NCBI GenBank assembly: GCA_029856105.1
Contig: JAHQWH010000012.1
Location: 1 to 62,800, forward strand
Length of the DNA: 62,800 nucleotides
Direction of reading: 5' to 3'
Source: Promethearchaeia archaeon
GTDB taxonomy: Archaea > Asgardarchaeota > Lokiarchaeia > Sigyniarchaeales > SOKP01
Shown here: positions 16,044-25,575 of the stretch, piece by piece
Layout: every line of letters begins with the position of its first letter
Numbering within the stretch: position 1 is the stretch's first letter
The notes under the pieces: model-generated
What the model was told of the DNA's origin: nothing
The model's input: the letters and a program-made list of their open reading frames with translations, nothing else
Database searches by the model: none
Program-made: the position numbers and the translations under genes

Positions 16044-17504
16044 TTATGATTTTTCTAGATGGAAGACTCCACTTGCTATTGAGAACCCTCCAGAGATTAT
16101 AAGGATAAGAAAAAGTACGATATCCATATCACCAAGATTCAAAATTCCCATAAGACCGAGTAGTGCTAAAATAATAACCAAAACACCAATTCCGATCAAA
16201 ATCCCACCAAAAAACTTTGATAATCTATAAACTAACGATAAAAATTCTAATCTATGTATTCTACTTTCTTTATCTCTAATTTCTTCTTCTTGAGTATCCA
16301 GATCTAACTTTAGTTTTTGAAGAATAGTCCTAGCATCATTTGTACTTTGGTCTATTACTTCTTTTGCTTTAATAAGTTTATCGTGTTCTATTTGCAAATA
16401 TTCTACTTTTTCTGTGAGAGAGCTTAACCGCCCTTCTCTTTCAACATATTCAAGATTGGAAGATTCAATATCTTCTTTAATGTCTTCTAATCTCTTTTCG
16501 TTAGACTTAAACAAACTCTCTTTACTTATAATTTGTTCATCTATTGATTGTAAATTATCATTTAATTGCTGTATTCGTGATTCAATCTCAATTAAATTTT
16601 GTTGCTTTTCTGTTAGTTGGATTTTATATTTCGCTAGAAGTTCTTCATATGTTTCTCTTTGTTTTTCCATCTCAGGAAATCCATCTCGATAGTCCTGAAT
16701 TTCTTGTTCAACAGTTTTAATTCGAATTTCTTTTTTCTCAATTTGTTCTGATAATAACTTTTTTTCTTCTTCTTTTACTTCAATTTCTTTGTTTGTATGT
16801 TCTAATTCAAATTTGTTTTTTCCTATTGAAACTTTTAGCGTCTCGTTTTCAGCTGTTAGGCTTTTGATTTTTTTTTCTAAAGCTTCAGCATTTTCTTCTT
16901 GTTTTTTAAGTAGATTATCTTTTTCTCGAATTTCATGATTGAGTTTTGAAGTTATTGTTCGTAGTTCTTCTTGTTTAGATACTTTTTCTTTTACACTATC
17001 AGTTAAAACAATCAAATCTACTTGTCTCGTTTCGTAGCTTTTGACTAATTGTTCGTTATTTTTTATTAGTTCTTTATATTCTTCCTCTAAATTATCTTTA
17101 CTCTCTGTAATTATATCTAAACGCTCTTCCAAATTTTTCATTTCTTCGTTCTTACGATTATATCTCTCTTCAAGTGCGTTAATGGTTTCTTCAATTGCAG
17201 CTAAATACTCTTCCTTATCATCTATTTTTTTTGTTATTGATTCTAGTTTTTCTCGCACTTCTCGAATTTTTTCGTCAATCGCTTCATAATCTTTTTTTTC
17301 TATTTCTTTCTTATCCTGTTCAGTTTCACCATTTTTTATTGTGTCAGAAATATCTTCAATACTATTTTCAAACGTTCTAAGTTTCTTATCTATTAAATCT
17401 CTTGAATCTTTAGCCTTTGATAAATACTCTTTATCAATTTTTTCAGCATCCTTTTCAGATTTGTCTTCTGTTTTTTCCGGTTCTTCTTTGATTTCGTTAG
17501 TCAT
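16044..17504 (-). CDS. Long coiled-coil protein with two C-terminal membrane helices
   Basis: A 486-residue protein. Residues about 1-400 are almost uninterrupted charged heptads (for example EEYKELIKNNEQLVKSYETR and LEKKIKSLTAENETLKVSI), with Glu/Lys making up much of the sequence and no globular domain. Residues about 415-480 contain two hydrophobic helices (GGILIGIGVLVIILALLGLM and VLFLILIISGGFSIASGV). The topology is a rod in the cytoplasm tethered by a C-terminal hairpin. It could be a scaffold, tether or cytoskeleton-linked element; there is no SMC ATPase head. Low-complexity bias makes similarity searches unreliable. It follows the permease gene on the same strand but no shared role is evident. 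Confidence 0.75.
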   Translation of the reverse strand: MTNEIKEEPEKTEDKSEKDAEKIDKEYLSKAKDSRDLIDKKLRTFENSIEDISDTIKNGETEQDKKEIEKKDYEAIDEKIREVREKLESITKKIDDKEEYLAAIEETINALEERYNRKNEEMKNLEERLDIITESKDNLEEEYKELIKNNEQLVKSYETRQVDLIVLTDSVKEKVSKQEELRTITSKLNHEIREKDNLLKKQEENAEALEKKIKSLTAENETLKVSIGKNKFELEHTNKEIEVKEEEKKLLSEQIEKKEIRIKTVEQEIQDYRDGFPEMEKQRETYEELLAKYKIQLTEKQQNLIEIESRIQQLNDNLQSIDEQIISKESLFKSNEKRLEDIKEDIESSNLEYVEREGRLSSLTEKVEYLQIEHDKLIKAKEVIDQSTNDARTILQKLKLDLDTQEEEIRDKESRIHRLEFLSLVYRLSKFFGGILIGIGVLVIILALLGLMGILNLGDMDIVLFLILIISGGFSIASGVFHLEKS

Positions 17505-17522
17505 ACTAGATTTTTTAATTTA

Positions 17523-17895
17523 AGATTTTTATTATCATTTTATTAAAAGTAGAATATAAAATTAAATTTAATATTTATTTAAATACAGAAAATTGATTGC
17601 TTTTTGTTCAAATAAATGTTGATATAAATAAATAATCATTTTCTACATCAAACTTAATTTCTTTATAAAATATACTCATCTCGCCTATTTAAACTTTTGA
17701 CTTCATTTTATTTTAGTACTCTATAGTCTCAATTTCGAGCAATAAATTTAAATATGAGTGTCTTTAGAAAGATAAATTTTTTCTGATTTTTTTCATCGTT
17801 AAACTCAGAATTTGTTGCCCCAATTATTATAAAACACTTATTGCTTAGCATAAATTACGATAAAAGCAAAATGGGGGGGAAATTTAGCTAAAATT
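17523..17895. other. Intergenic stretch without recognised features
   Basis: About 370 bases of AT-rich DNA between the coiled-coil gene and the AlkD remnant. I saw no convincing open frame, repeat or RNA structure, only a short poly-G run near 17872-17879. Confidence 0.5.
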
Positions 17896-18252
17896 TCAAT
17901 CAACTTTCGGTGGATTTGCGCGTTTATTTCTTTTTTCATCAAAATATAGTATATAATTGTTTCCCAATATATTTTTTAAGTTAGAATGATATTTTGGATT
18001 TCTTTTTTGAATCCATCTCATAGCATGTTTTATAGTCAAGATAAGTCTTTGTTGATCTTTTGATAGCCCTCTTTCAGTTGCTAATTCAGCATGAACCTTT
18101 ATTTTAGAATGTTTAATCCATTCTTCCATTAAATTTAGCACTTTCTCAGGCATATATTTCGATAAATCTTTGATGTTATTCCCAACTGATTTTCTTACGT
18201 AAATTGAAGGATCTTTCCTTAAAATTGTTAGAAATTCTAAGACAATTAATAT
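17896..18252 (-). pseudogene. C-terminal fragment of an AlkD-like DNA alkylation repair protein
   Basis: The frame is open from the TAA-limited position 18252 to the stop at 17896 (about 118 codons). It contains VLEFLTILRKDPSIYVRKSV then GNNIKDLSKYMPEKVL, and later TIKHAMRWIQKR with the C-terminal ILGNNYILYF. This is the HEAT-repeat end of the AlkD/DNA alkylation repair family (compare the family pattern YVRRSVANHLNDI and RHALRTL). The first ATG (18153) lies inside the conserved repeat, so the gene has lost its N-terminal half, normally more than 100 residues. A short 85-residue product from 18153 is possible but would not form the fold. Confidence 0.65.
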
Positions 18253-18353
18253 TTAATAATATTATTATTAAATTCTGTAAATATATAATTTTAATATAGG
18301 AAATGAAATAATAATTATTAGGTTAATTTCACCTAATATTTTACGACTAAACT

Positions 18354-20339
18354 ATGATTGATGTACAACTTGGAAATTATCCAATTATTATTAAACCAAA
18401 TTTGGGTAATCCCATTTTATTGAACTTAAGAGACTACAAAAATCGAGACCAAGTTCCATTTAATAACTTGTCGTTCGAAGCTCTAGTAATAGCAACTCCG
18501 TCTCATTCAACAAAAAAAGTTTTAGAACACTTCCATTTGAACATATTTATCCAGCCAATTTTAAAAGATAACGGCGATTTTTTGGAAAGACGAGGAGATC
18601 TAATCGCTTTACATATGGTTGAAATCGAAAAAATTGAAAAATTAGATTTTAGAGATCAGCCCGTTTTAGAGGAGTTAAATTGCGTGGTATGGGATATTAA
18701 TAATTGTGTTTTTCAATTTGACGATGTTTTTGGAAAAAGAAGCACGCTTTACAGAGTAAGGTTTCAAATACAAGATATTAAAAATATTGAAAATTTGTTA
18801 AAAGCCTCTAAAAGAGATTGTTTATTGTTTGATATAGTTCATGATGTCCCAAACATGAGCGAGAATAAAGTTAATTACCATAGTATCGCTATTTACGATA
18901 AAGATTGGAAAGATTTTAGCTTTATTCACGCTACAGATCTTCATATTGCAAGGAGAAATGACTTTATTTTAAATTATTTAAAACAAAATGTAAAGGCTAA
19001 GGTAAAAAATTGCGGTGGTAACGAAAAAAAAATATCAAAAATAAACAAATTTATTCTAACGCGAGATTTTGAACTCAAGGAAGAATTCCAAGAAGACAGA
19101 ATCGAAGAATTAAGAACAGCAAAATATAATTTTAATTATAATCTGAGAAAATTAATTGATTTTGCCAATAATAAAGTTTCGCAAAATAATTTAGATTTCG
19201 TTCTAATGACGGGTGATTTAATAGATTATCTTAATATCGCGAGAGGTAATTATCATTACAAGAATAATTTTCATGTTTTTATCGATATATTACTTGGATT
19301 GAATAAGGGTTTAAAAGAACCTCCCTATTTAGGAAACGATGAGGAGTTCGTTAATAAACAAGAAATTTTGGTTCCGATTTTTACCACTATTGGAAATCAC
19401 GACTATCGTAAAAACCACTACGGCATCAAATTTGGCCATGTTCATAAAATATTTGGTTTGACCCATTCAGATGTGAAAGGATATTACGATATCAAATTTT
19501 TTAATTACTTAACTGTCCTTCGAGCTAAAGATAAATTTTTAAAAGATTATTTTAGGTATATAAACCCTAATCTTAATTTTAAGCTTAAAATAGGAGATCA
19601 ATATAATTTCATATTTCTTGAGACAGGTCAGGATTCAATCGCAGATATGCATGACTTATTAAAAGGTGGTCCAAGTACAAAAGGAATTAAAGAATATCAA
19701 GTTGACTTATTACGTGCATATATAAGATTGGGTCATAATGAGAAAATTATTGTTGTCATGCATACACCTCCAGTTTCTCCCAATCTTAGTTATCTTAAAA
19801 GAAGAAAATTTAGAAGAAAATTTAAGATAAAAGGTAGACCGCTAAGTTGGTCAGATTTTTACGAAAGTAATTTAAGAAAATACAATGATACTGGAAGGTT
19901 AGATATGGTTTTAAACCTAAAGTACCAAACAATAATGTATAATTGGGCTACGCTTTTGAGAATTTTTACGGGATCAGATAAGATCATTAGGAGGAAAATA
20001 GACTTCGTTATGTGTGGCCACACACATACTTTAAAAGAGTATCGGTTAAAAGAAGCAAAAGAAACCGATCGAATAAATTTTGGTTTTTGGTTTTTCCCAA
20101 TTTATATCGAAGTACCTTGTGAAATTTACACTTCCCGGTATCGAGATAAATTTAAAGAAATTAAAGATCCTTTTGAACTAAAGGCTTGGTTTGACGTAAA
20201 TAAGCCCTTCGTATTTCAAACCCAAGCACTCGGTCCGCTTTCAGCAAAGTTCAAATTTAAACCACCAGGTTTTAGATATTATATTATTAAAAATAATCAA
20301 ATGGTTAGAGCTAAGGTCTTTTCATTACATTTAAAGTGA
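18354..20339 (+). CDS. Large calcineurin-like metallophosphoesterase
   Basis: A 661-residue protein. Residues about 1-180 form a non-catalytic N-terminal part. The phosphoesterase domain (about 185-590) shows all five motifs: FSFIHATDLHIARR, VLMTGDLIDYL, TTIGNHDYRK, VVMHTPPVSP and VMCGHTHTL. It should be a two-metal phosphatase or phosphodiesterase. Two insertions of about 80 residues separate motif I from II and III from IV, which makes it longer than plain members of the family. There is no signal peptide or membrane segment, so it is probably cytoplasmic. It is convergent with the sugar-kinase gene. The substrate is not evident. Confidence 0.85.
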   Translation: MIDVQLGNYPIIIKPNLGNPILLNLRDYKNRDQVPFNNLSFEALVIATPSHSTKKVLEHFHLNIFIQPILKDNGDFLERRGDLIALHMVEIEKIEKLDFRDQPVLEELNCVVWDINNCVFQFDDVFGKRSTLYRVRFQIQDIKNIENLLKASKRDCLLFDIVHDVPNMSENKVNYHSIAIYDKDWKDFSFIHATDLHIARRNDFILNYLKQNVKAKVKNCGGNEKKISKINKFILTRDFELKEEFQEDRIEELRTAKYNFNYNLRKLIDFANNKVSQNNLDFVLMTGDLIDYLNIARGNYHYKNNFHVFIDILLGLNKGLKEPPYLGNDEEFVNKQEILVPIFTTIGNHDYRKNHYGIKFGHVHKIFGLTHSDVKGYYDIKFFNYLTVLRAKDKFLKDYFRYINPNLNFKLKIGDQYNFIFLETGQDSIADMHDLLKGGPSTKGIKEYQVDLLRAYIRLGHNEKIIVVMHTPPVSPNLSYLKRRKFRRKFKIKGRPLSWSDFYESNLRKYNDTGRLDMVLNLKYQTIMYNWATLLRIFTGSDKIIRRKIDFVMCGHTHTLKEYRLKEAKETDRINFGFWFFPIYIEVPCEIYTSRYRDKFKEIKDPFELKAWFDVNKPFVFQTQALGPLSAKFKFKPPGFRYYIIKNNQMVRAKVFSLHLK

Positions 20340-20356
20340 AATGATCTGTTATTTTT

Positions 20357-21322
20357 TTATTGACCTTCTATTAATTCTATTACTTCTTCGTACGATGTAT
20401 TTGGCATAGGTCCGAAAAATTTAACTTTAAGAGCTCCAACTGCGTTTGCAAACAGTCCAATTCTTTTTAATTCCCATCCAGCTAAATACCCAACAATAAA
20501 TGCGCCTCCAAACGAATCTCCTGCCCCAGTGGGATCTATTTCTTTTACGCTAAATCCTGGGACGTTTATTCCATCAACGATCCCCGAAGAAAATATTTGG
20601 CACCCTTCTTTCCCTTTTTTTAAAACAACTAATTTGGGACCCATTTCCAGTAATTTCTTACAAGCTTTTTTCTCTCCTCTCACACCAGCTAACATTTCTG
20701 CTTCCTCACCGCTTGGGAATAATATAGTTGTCTTTTCTAACACTGGTTTTGATATTTTTATAATTGTTTTAATATCTAACATCTCAGGTCTCAAATTGGG
20801 ATCGAACGAAATAATTACTTGTGGATTTAGTGATTTGGCAATCTCAATTGCTTTATAACATGATTCTCGGGAACTTTCACTTATCGATAAAGAACTACCC
20901 ATAATGTGAAGAGTTTTGATGTTAGAAAAGTATTCTTTTTCAATATCTTCTGGAGTCACCTGCCCTGCTGCTCCCGGAGCAAAAATAAACTTGCGGGAGC
21001 CATCGGAATTGTATTGATTAAAAGCAATTCCCGTCGCTCTTTCTTTACTTACTCTTATTTTAGAAGTATCTACACCATCAATTTTCAATTTCTTAATAAT
21101 ACATTCCCCAAAATCGTCGTTTCCGATAACCCCAAAAAACCCTGTTGAAAAATTAAAAGGTGTTGACATACGCGCTGCTGAATCTATGAAGATTGCCGGA
21201 GCGCCGCTCGGAAAGGGGCCCTTATATAAACCCCCTTCCATACTATGAGGTATGTTATCTTCCGTTCTCATAATTTCAACAAGCAATTCGCCTAAACATA
21301 TAATCTCTGGATTCATTTTCAT
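20357..21322 (-). CDS. PfkB-family carbohydrate kinase
   Basis: A 321-residue ribokinase-fold sugar kinase. Motifs: ICLGELLVEIMR at the N-terminus, FFGVIGNDDFGECIIKKLKI, TGIAF, and the C-terminal PfkB signature DPTGAGDSFGGAFIVGYLAG with the catalytic Asp in GAGDSF. It transfers phosphate from ATP to a sugar hydroxyl. The segment SDGSRKFIFAPGAAG resembles 2-keto-3-deoxygluconate or tagatose kinases more than ribokinase, but the sugar is not certain. The gene is alone, between the metallophosphoesterase (convergent) and the membrane hydrolase on the same strand. Confidence 0.88.
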   Translation of the reverse strand: MKMNPEIICLGELLVEIMRTEDNIPHSMEGGLYKGPFPSGAPAIFIDSAARMSTPFNFSTGFFGVIGNDDFGECIIKKLKIDGVDTSKIRVSKERATGIAFNQYNSDGSRKFIFAPGAAGQVTPEDIEKEYFSNIKTLHIMGSSLSISESSRESCYKAIEIAKSLNPQVIISFDPNLRPEMLDIKTIIKISKPVLEKTTILFPSGEEAEMLAGVRGEKKACKKLLEMGPKLVVLKKGKEGCQIFSSGIVDGINVPGFSVKEIDPTGAGDSFGGAFIVGYLAGWELKRIGLFANAVGALKVKFFGPMPNTSYEEVIELIEGQ

Positions 21323-21423
21323 GTTCTTAATTATCTTTGATATAATTAGAATAAAATTGGATTGCTAATAAAAATTTTAAAAAGTTTTAAAAAAATGAGA
21401 TGTTATTTTGATAAATTTTGCGA

Positions 21424-23175
21424 TTATACTATTCTAAAAAATATATCCACAAAAAAGATAATAAGAGGACACATTACTAAACAATATAATGCTATGCCAT
21501 TTTTATAAAATTTTGATATATACATAACTAACTGTCTGATGTAAAAAGTAATTACGCCAAATAAAATAAAAAACCCAATGTGAGAAATTATGCCTCCAAG
21601 TAATGGAGACGGTGGAATTGAAACGAATCCAACGAAAATTAGCAAAGAAACTAATCTTATTATCATCAAAAAGTAAACATGTTTAGGATTAAATTCTCTT
21701 AAAAATAGATAATCCATAACTCCTGAACCCAATCCTATGATTATATAAAAAAATATCGATGTGTTCAAGATGGGAATAATCGACTTGATCATAATAGTAG
21801 CATTTAGATTGTAGATAATTAAAAATATAACCATCGGTATTGATATCGCTAAGATTGTGTAAAAAAATAACGGAGCATCGTGTTTAAACCAATTTTTCCA
21901 TTCATCCTTCCAATTTGAATGTAATTCGCTTGGTATAAAAAGGAGAATGATGAGAGTAACTAAAGGATAGAGAACAAAATAGCCGTACATTAAGGAGACG
22001 TTAAAAATTAAGCATAGAATCCCTGTAATAAGAGCTGTTAGAAGGTAGGCGCTGGAACGATATATCATCATTTTTTTATATTTTTTACTTGCGGTTAATT
22101 CGTCAAATGGTGACTTTTCTCCAGGTAATTTTTCCCAATAAGGTTGAAGCTTAAAAATAATTACTTGAATGCTTATTCCTATAAACAGTAAAATTGAAGC
22201 AATAATAATTGAATTTTCTGAAATAATATTATCGGGATAAGCAAAAGGAATTAAATGTATATTAGCAACTTCGGACTCTAGATTAGAAATGTCAATTGAA
22301 GAATTGTAAAAATAATACTCAAACCAAACCAGTGAAAATTTTAAGGATGTATGGTCGTTTTCGTTATCAGTATGGCTTAACCCCGGTCTTAATTCTAATT
22401 CAATATCAGTTCTATTTTCACCGTTCAAAAGAGAATAAAAACTTATACTTGACTCAGGAGATACTAAAGTATCGCTGGTTCCGTGAATTAGCAATAAATT
22501 TTCTGTGTTTGTTTCGTTCGCAATATCGTAAGCATCTTGAATTTCTTCTAATCTTGTTACGGTAGGCGTAGTACCAATTAGATTCTGGAATGGAAAAGTA
22601 CTTAAGAATAAATCAAGAGATGCTAATGGATGATATAGCACAGTAGCATAAATTCTATCGTCTATTGCTTGAAGAATGGCGCCAATTCCTCCTCCATAAG
22701 AGAACGCAAATAAAGCAATGTGAGAAATGTTTGGAAAATCGTAATTGTTTTCAATATAGTCAAGAATTTCCACCATGTCGTATGGTTCCTTTCCCAAAAA
22801 TCCACTTGGTCCTGTAGATTCTCCGTGACCCCTTTGTTCAACTGAGAAAACGACAAACCCTCTTTTAACAAGCTGATATGCTTTATTTATGTTATCTTCT
22901 TTTCGAGAATTTATGCCATTTAGCATCAAAACCATTGGCACGGAATTATTATCGATACGATATAGATTTTCGTCAATATACATCACGCCTTTTATTGAAG
23001 CGCTATCTCGCATTTCTACAGAAAAATTTTCGTATACAATATTTTCTTCTCGAAAAAAATCTATTCTATCAGCACCTAAAGAAACGGCTGTGATAATAGA
23101 AACTATTGATAAAATAATCCCCGAAATGATCAGTAAAATTGATATCTGTTTTAGTAATTTTCTGCTTATCTGCAT
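21424..23175 (-). CDS. Membrane-anchored alpha/beta hydrolase with polytopic C-terminus
   Basis: A 583-residue protein. A membrane anchor (about 10-34) is followed by a hydrolase domain, about 50-300: VEQRGHGESTGPSGFLG for the oxyanion/loop region, HIALFAFSYGGGIG with the nucleophile Ser159 (AFSYG, where the usual first Gly is Ala), LLLIHGTSDTLVSPESS for the Asp, and GLSHTDNEND for the His. The hydrolase part is predicted to face outside. About seven hydrophobic helices follow (about 315-583). It probably cleaves an ester or peptide bond of an extracellular or membrane substrate; the coupling of the polytopic part to it is unknown. Confidence 0.82.
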   Translation of the reverse strand: MQISRKLLKQISILLIISGIILSIVSIITAVSLGADRIDFFREENIVYENFSVEMRDSASIKGVMYIDENLYRIDNNSVPMVLMLNGINSRKEDNINKAYQLVKRGFVVFSVEQRGHGESTGPSGFLGKEPYDMVEILDYIENNYDFPNISHIALFAFSYGGGIGAILQAIDDRIYATVLYHPLASLDLFLSTFPFQNLIGTTPTVTRLEEIQDAYDIANETNTENLLLIHGTSDTLVSPESSISFYSLLNGENRTDIELELRPGLSHTDNENDHTSLKFSLVWFEYYFYNSSIDISNLESEVANIHLIPFAYPDNIISENSIIIASILLFIGISIQVIIFKLQPYWEKLPGEKSPFDELTASKKYKKMMIYRSSAYLLTALITGILCLIFNVSLMYGYFVLYPLVTLIILLFIPSELHSNWKDEWKNWFKHDAPLFFYTILAISIPMVIFLIIYNLNATIMIKSIIPILNTSIFFYIIIGLGSGVMDYLFLREFNPKHVYFLMIIRLVSLLIFVGFVSIPPSPLLGGIISHIGFFILFGVITFYIRQLVMYISKFYKNGIALYCLVMCPLIIFFVDIFFRIV

Positions 23176-23296
23176 CGAAATTACTAATTTTCTCTAATTT
23201 ATATAATTGTAGCTTTTATTTTATATAAAACAAGCTTTTATAATAGTATAAACCTTATTTAATTAACAATTCACTCTATTTACCAAGGCTTAATTT

Positions 23297-23551
23297 ATGG
23301 AATCAAAATGCGATATATGCGGAAAACCAGCCGTTGCTACTTGCTCAAAGTGCGGAATTCCCCTTTGTAGCGAACATATCGAGCATGGTATCTCGATAAG
23401 AACCAATGCCCCAACAATAGATTGCCCTAGTTGTCAAGTAAAGATGATTAAAAAGGTTAAAAAGAAATCTTATATTTTGGTTATTGTTTTTGTAGTTATT
23501 GCTGTCATTGTTATTCTTTATTTCAACAGCATATTCGGGTTTTTTGCGTAA
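23297..23551 (+). CDS. Small zinc-finger membrane protein
   Basis: An 84-residue protein. CDICGKPAVATCSKCGIPLC, EHIEHG and CPSC give a cross-brace zinc module resembling B-box or LIM-type fingers (residues 4-50). A single membrane helix (about 58-80, LVIVFVVIAVIVILYF) follows a basic stretch KKVKKKS. The positive-inside rule places the finger in the cytoplasm. It may be a membrane-bound adaptor. There are no cotranscribed neighbours. Confidence 0.7.
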   Translation: MESKCDICGKPAVATCSKCGIPLCSEHIEHGISIRTNAPTIDCPSCQVKMIKKVKKKSYILVIVFVVIAVIVILYFNSIFGFFA

Positions 23552-23708
23552 AAAATAAAATCTTTTTGAAAAGTGAATAGTCTGTGTATAAAAATTTTTA
23601 CTTACTCTTTATAATTTCCATTATTTCTTATTTAAACGTTAAAAAAGATTATTTATTACGTTTCATAATACTTTCATAATAATAAGAATTAAATAATAGG
23701 GAATAACA

Positions 23709-24743
23709 GTGGGTTTAAAGACTAATATTACAGAAATGTTTGGGATTAAATATCCCATTATAGCCGCTCCAATGGGCCCGTTTTATACTACAGAATTAGC
23801 TGTGGCAGTTTCAGAAGCGGGAGGATTAGGAGTATTAAGTCATACTAATTTATTTGGAAAAAGTAGTTTATCTGAAATGAAGAAAAATATGGAATATGTC
23901 GTTGAGCATACTGATAAGCCTTTTGGCTTTAACATAAGAACTTCGAGAATGCAGATTGATGCACCAGGGCTCTGTCGGGCAATACCACGGTTCATAAACA
24001 ACAACCCGAAGATTAGAGAACAGTGCAATTATGTAATCACTAGCGCTGGAACGCCTAAAATGATTCAAAATAATGCGTTTAAGAAGCTTAAAGATGGTGG
24101 GTCAAATATTAAGCATTTTCACGTGGCACCTGCGTTATGGCTATCTGATAAATGCGTTGCTGCAGGTTGCGACGGTATGGTTATTACTGGTTGGGAAGGA
24201 GGCGGGCATCAATCGTATGAAAAAATAAGCTCTTTAGTACTTCTCCAGCAAGTTAAACAAAAGCATCCCGATTTCCCATTGATAGCTTGTGGTGGCTTTG
24301 CTACTGGAGAAGCCTTAGCAGCAGCATTAACCCTAGGAGCTGGAGGAATTGCTATGGGTTCTAGATTTATTGCCTCAAAAGAGAGTGAATTTCACGAAAA
24401 ATATAAAAATATCGTACCTTCTGCCAAAGCAACCGATACGACATGGGTTACTGGCGTTTTAGGTCCGATAAGGCTTTGGAAAAATAATTATTCGATGCAC
24501 CATGGTGTTGTTTCAAATAAAGAAGAAAAAATGGCGCTCGAGGCTGAACTTACTCCACAAAAGGCTTTAGAAGATCAAAAACATTACGAAATAACTTATG
24601 AAGGAAATATAGATGATGGTGCAGTTTTGTTAGGTCAAAGCATTGGTATTATCCACTCTATTGAAAATGTCAAAGATATTATTGAGAACATCATAAAGAA
24701 CGCTGAAAAGTCTTTGATCAGAGCTTCAAAATTAGTAATTTAA
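23709..24743 (+). CDS. Nitronate monooxygenase-like FMN enzyme
   Basis: A 344-residue TIM-barrel flavoprotein of the NMO / 2-nitropropane dioxygenase family. Visible motifs: FGIKYPIIAAPMGPFYTTEL at the N-terminus, GGLGVLSH, FGFNIRTS, VAAGCDGMVITGWEGGGHQ, IACGGFATGEALAAAL and GAGGIAMGSRFIAS, the last two forming the phosphate-binding part for FMN. It starts at GTG (23709). Family members oxidise nitronates, or act as enoyl-ACP reductases (FabK) or similar; the exact substrate is not clear here. There is no nearby partner gene. Confidence 0.85.
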   Translation: MGLKTNITEMFGIKYPIIAAPMGPFYTTELAVAVSEAGGLGVLSHTNLFGKSSLSEMKKNMEYVVEHTDKPFGFNIRTSRMQIDAPGLCRAIPRFINNNPKIREQCNYVITSAGTPKMIQNNAFKKLKDGGSNIKHFHVAPALWLSDKCVAAGCDGMVITGWEGGGHQSYEKISSLVLLQQVKQKHPDFPLIACGGFATGEALAAALTLGAGGIAMGSRFIASKESEFHEKYKNIVPSAKATDTTWVTGVLGPIRLWKNNYSMHHGVVSNKEEKMALEAELTPQKALEDQKHYEITYEGNIDDGAVLLGQSIGIIHSIENVKDIIENIIKNAEKSLIRASKLVI

Positions 24744-24841
24744 ATTTTTTAATAAAAAATAGAAATTTTTTTATTTACAAAACTTTTTTTTAAAATATCA
24801 TTCCATAATATAATAAAGATTTATTAAAAAGGGGTGTTAAA

Positions 24842-25081
24842 ATGAAATCAAGGAAAAAAATTGAGCTTATTAATGAAATTTTAGATAGATATGACGATGG
24901 TACATGCTTTTACTGCGGAGCAACTCTAAATGGTGATTTGGAGGCTGAAGATTTTGATGATGGCTATTCTGCCGATTGGTGCCCTGACTGTTGCAAAAAT
25001 ATTGACCCTAACGATGATTGGGAAGAAGTATGCTTAGATGCAATAGATAAAGTTATTCATGATAGCCCCTTTAAGCCTTAA
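24842..25081 (+). CDS. Small Cys-rich, acidic protein
   Basis: A 79-residue protein. CFYCGATL and WCPDCCKN provide a Cys4 zinc-binding pair (with an extra adjacent Cys) in an otherwise strongly acidic sequence (EAEDFDDGY, DPNDDWEEVC). The start is ATG at 24842, with GGGGTG at about 24831-24836 as a possible ribosome site. I do not recognise a family. It is convergent with the metal-regulator gene 35 bases away. A role in metal handling is a guess from context only. Confidence 0.65.
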   Translation: MKSRKKIELINEILDRYDDGTCFYCGATLNGDLEAEDFDDGYSADWCPDCCKNIDPNDDWEEVCLDAIDKVIHDSPFKP

Positions 25082-25115
25082 ACCTTCAAGTGAAATATTA
25101 AAATAATTAAACTTT

Positions 25116-25544
25116 TTAACCTTTATTTCTCATCTCAGTTTCACATATGCAATGATTTGAACTTGTGATCTCTTCACCGCAAGGACACTTTTTGGGATGT
25201 CCATACTTCTTACAAATTTTATTTATAGTTTCACACGAGAGAAGTAGATTTAACTTTTCGCTCTCTCTATGAGCAAGTTCTGGTTTTACACCTAATTCGT
25301 AATATAATAGCGTTTCTATGAGTCCTGCGTGCCTAACTAATTCTTTTGCTAAATCATTCCCCTTAGATGTTAACTTGACTTCATGATAAGCTTCGTAATT
25401 CACATATCCTTTGCTTTTTAGTCTTTTAATACAACTACCTAAAGTTGAGTGAGCGATTAGCATTTTTTTTGAAAGATAACTAATTTTTATGGGTTCTTCT
25501 AAACGGTATATAAGCTTTATAACTTTATAATCTAAATCCATCAT
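25116..25544 (-). CDS. DtxR/MntR-type metal-dependent regulator
   Basis: A 142-residue protein. The N-terminal winged helix (about 1-65) has KISYLSKKMLIAHSTLG and IKRLKSKGYVNYEAY. The dimerisation and metal domain reads RHAGLIETLLYYELGVKPEL then AHRESEKLNLLLS, matching the DtxR pattern RHRLLE...AEELEH. A C-terminal Cys cluster (KKCPCGEEI, HCICE) replaces the usual SH3 domain. It probably senses Zn, Mn or Fe and represses the ABC transporter genes. Its start is 31 bases from the stop of the ATPase gene and on the same strand, so it is likely the last gene of that operon. Tandem palindromes upstream of the operon are its probable target. Confidence 0.82.
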   Translation of the reverse strand: MMDLDYKVIKLIYRLEEPIKISYLSKKMLIAHSTLGSCIKRLKSKGYVNYEAYHEVKLTSKGNDLAKELVRHAGLIETLLYYELGVKPELAHRESEKLNLLLSCETINKICKKYGHPKKCPCGEEITSSNHCICETEMRNKG

Positions 25545-25575
25545 GATTTTTAGTTTAAAATCTCTATTTTTATTA

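Noticed and set aside
16414..16692. 92-codon Ser/Leu-rich plus-strand frame
   Set aside because: Antisense of a Glu/Lys-rich coiled coil always gives such Ser/Phe/Leu-rich frames.
22296..22565. 89-codon plus-strand frame
   Set aside because: Antisense to the hydrolase gene and without recognisable features.
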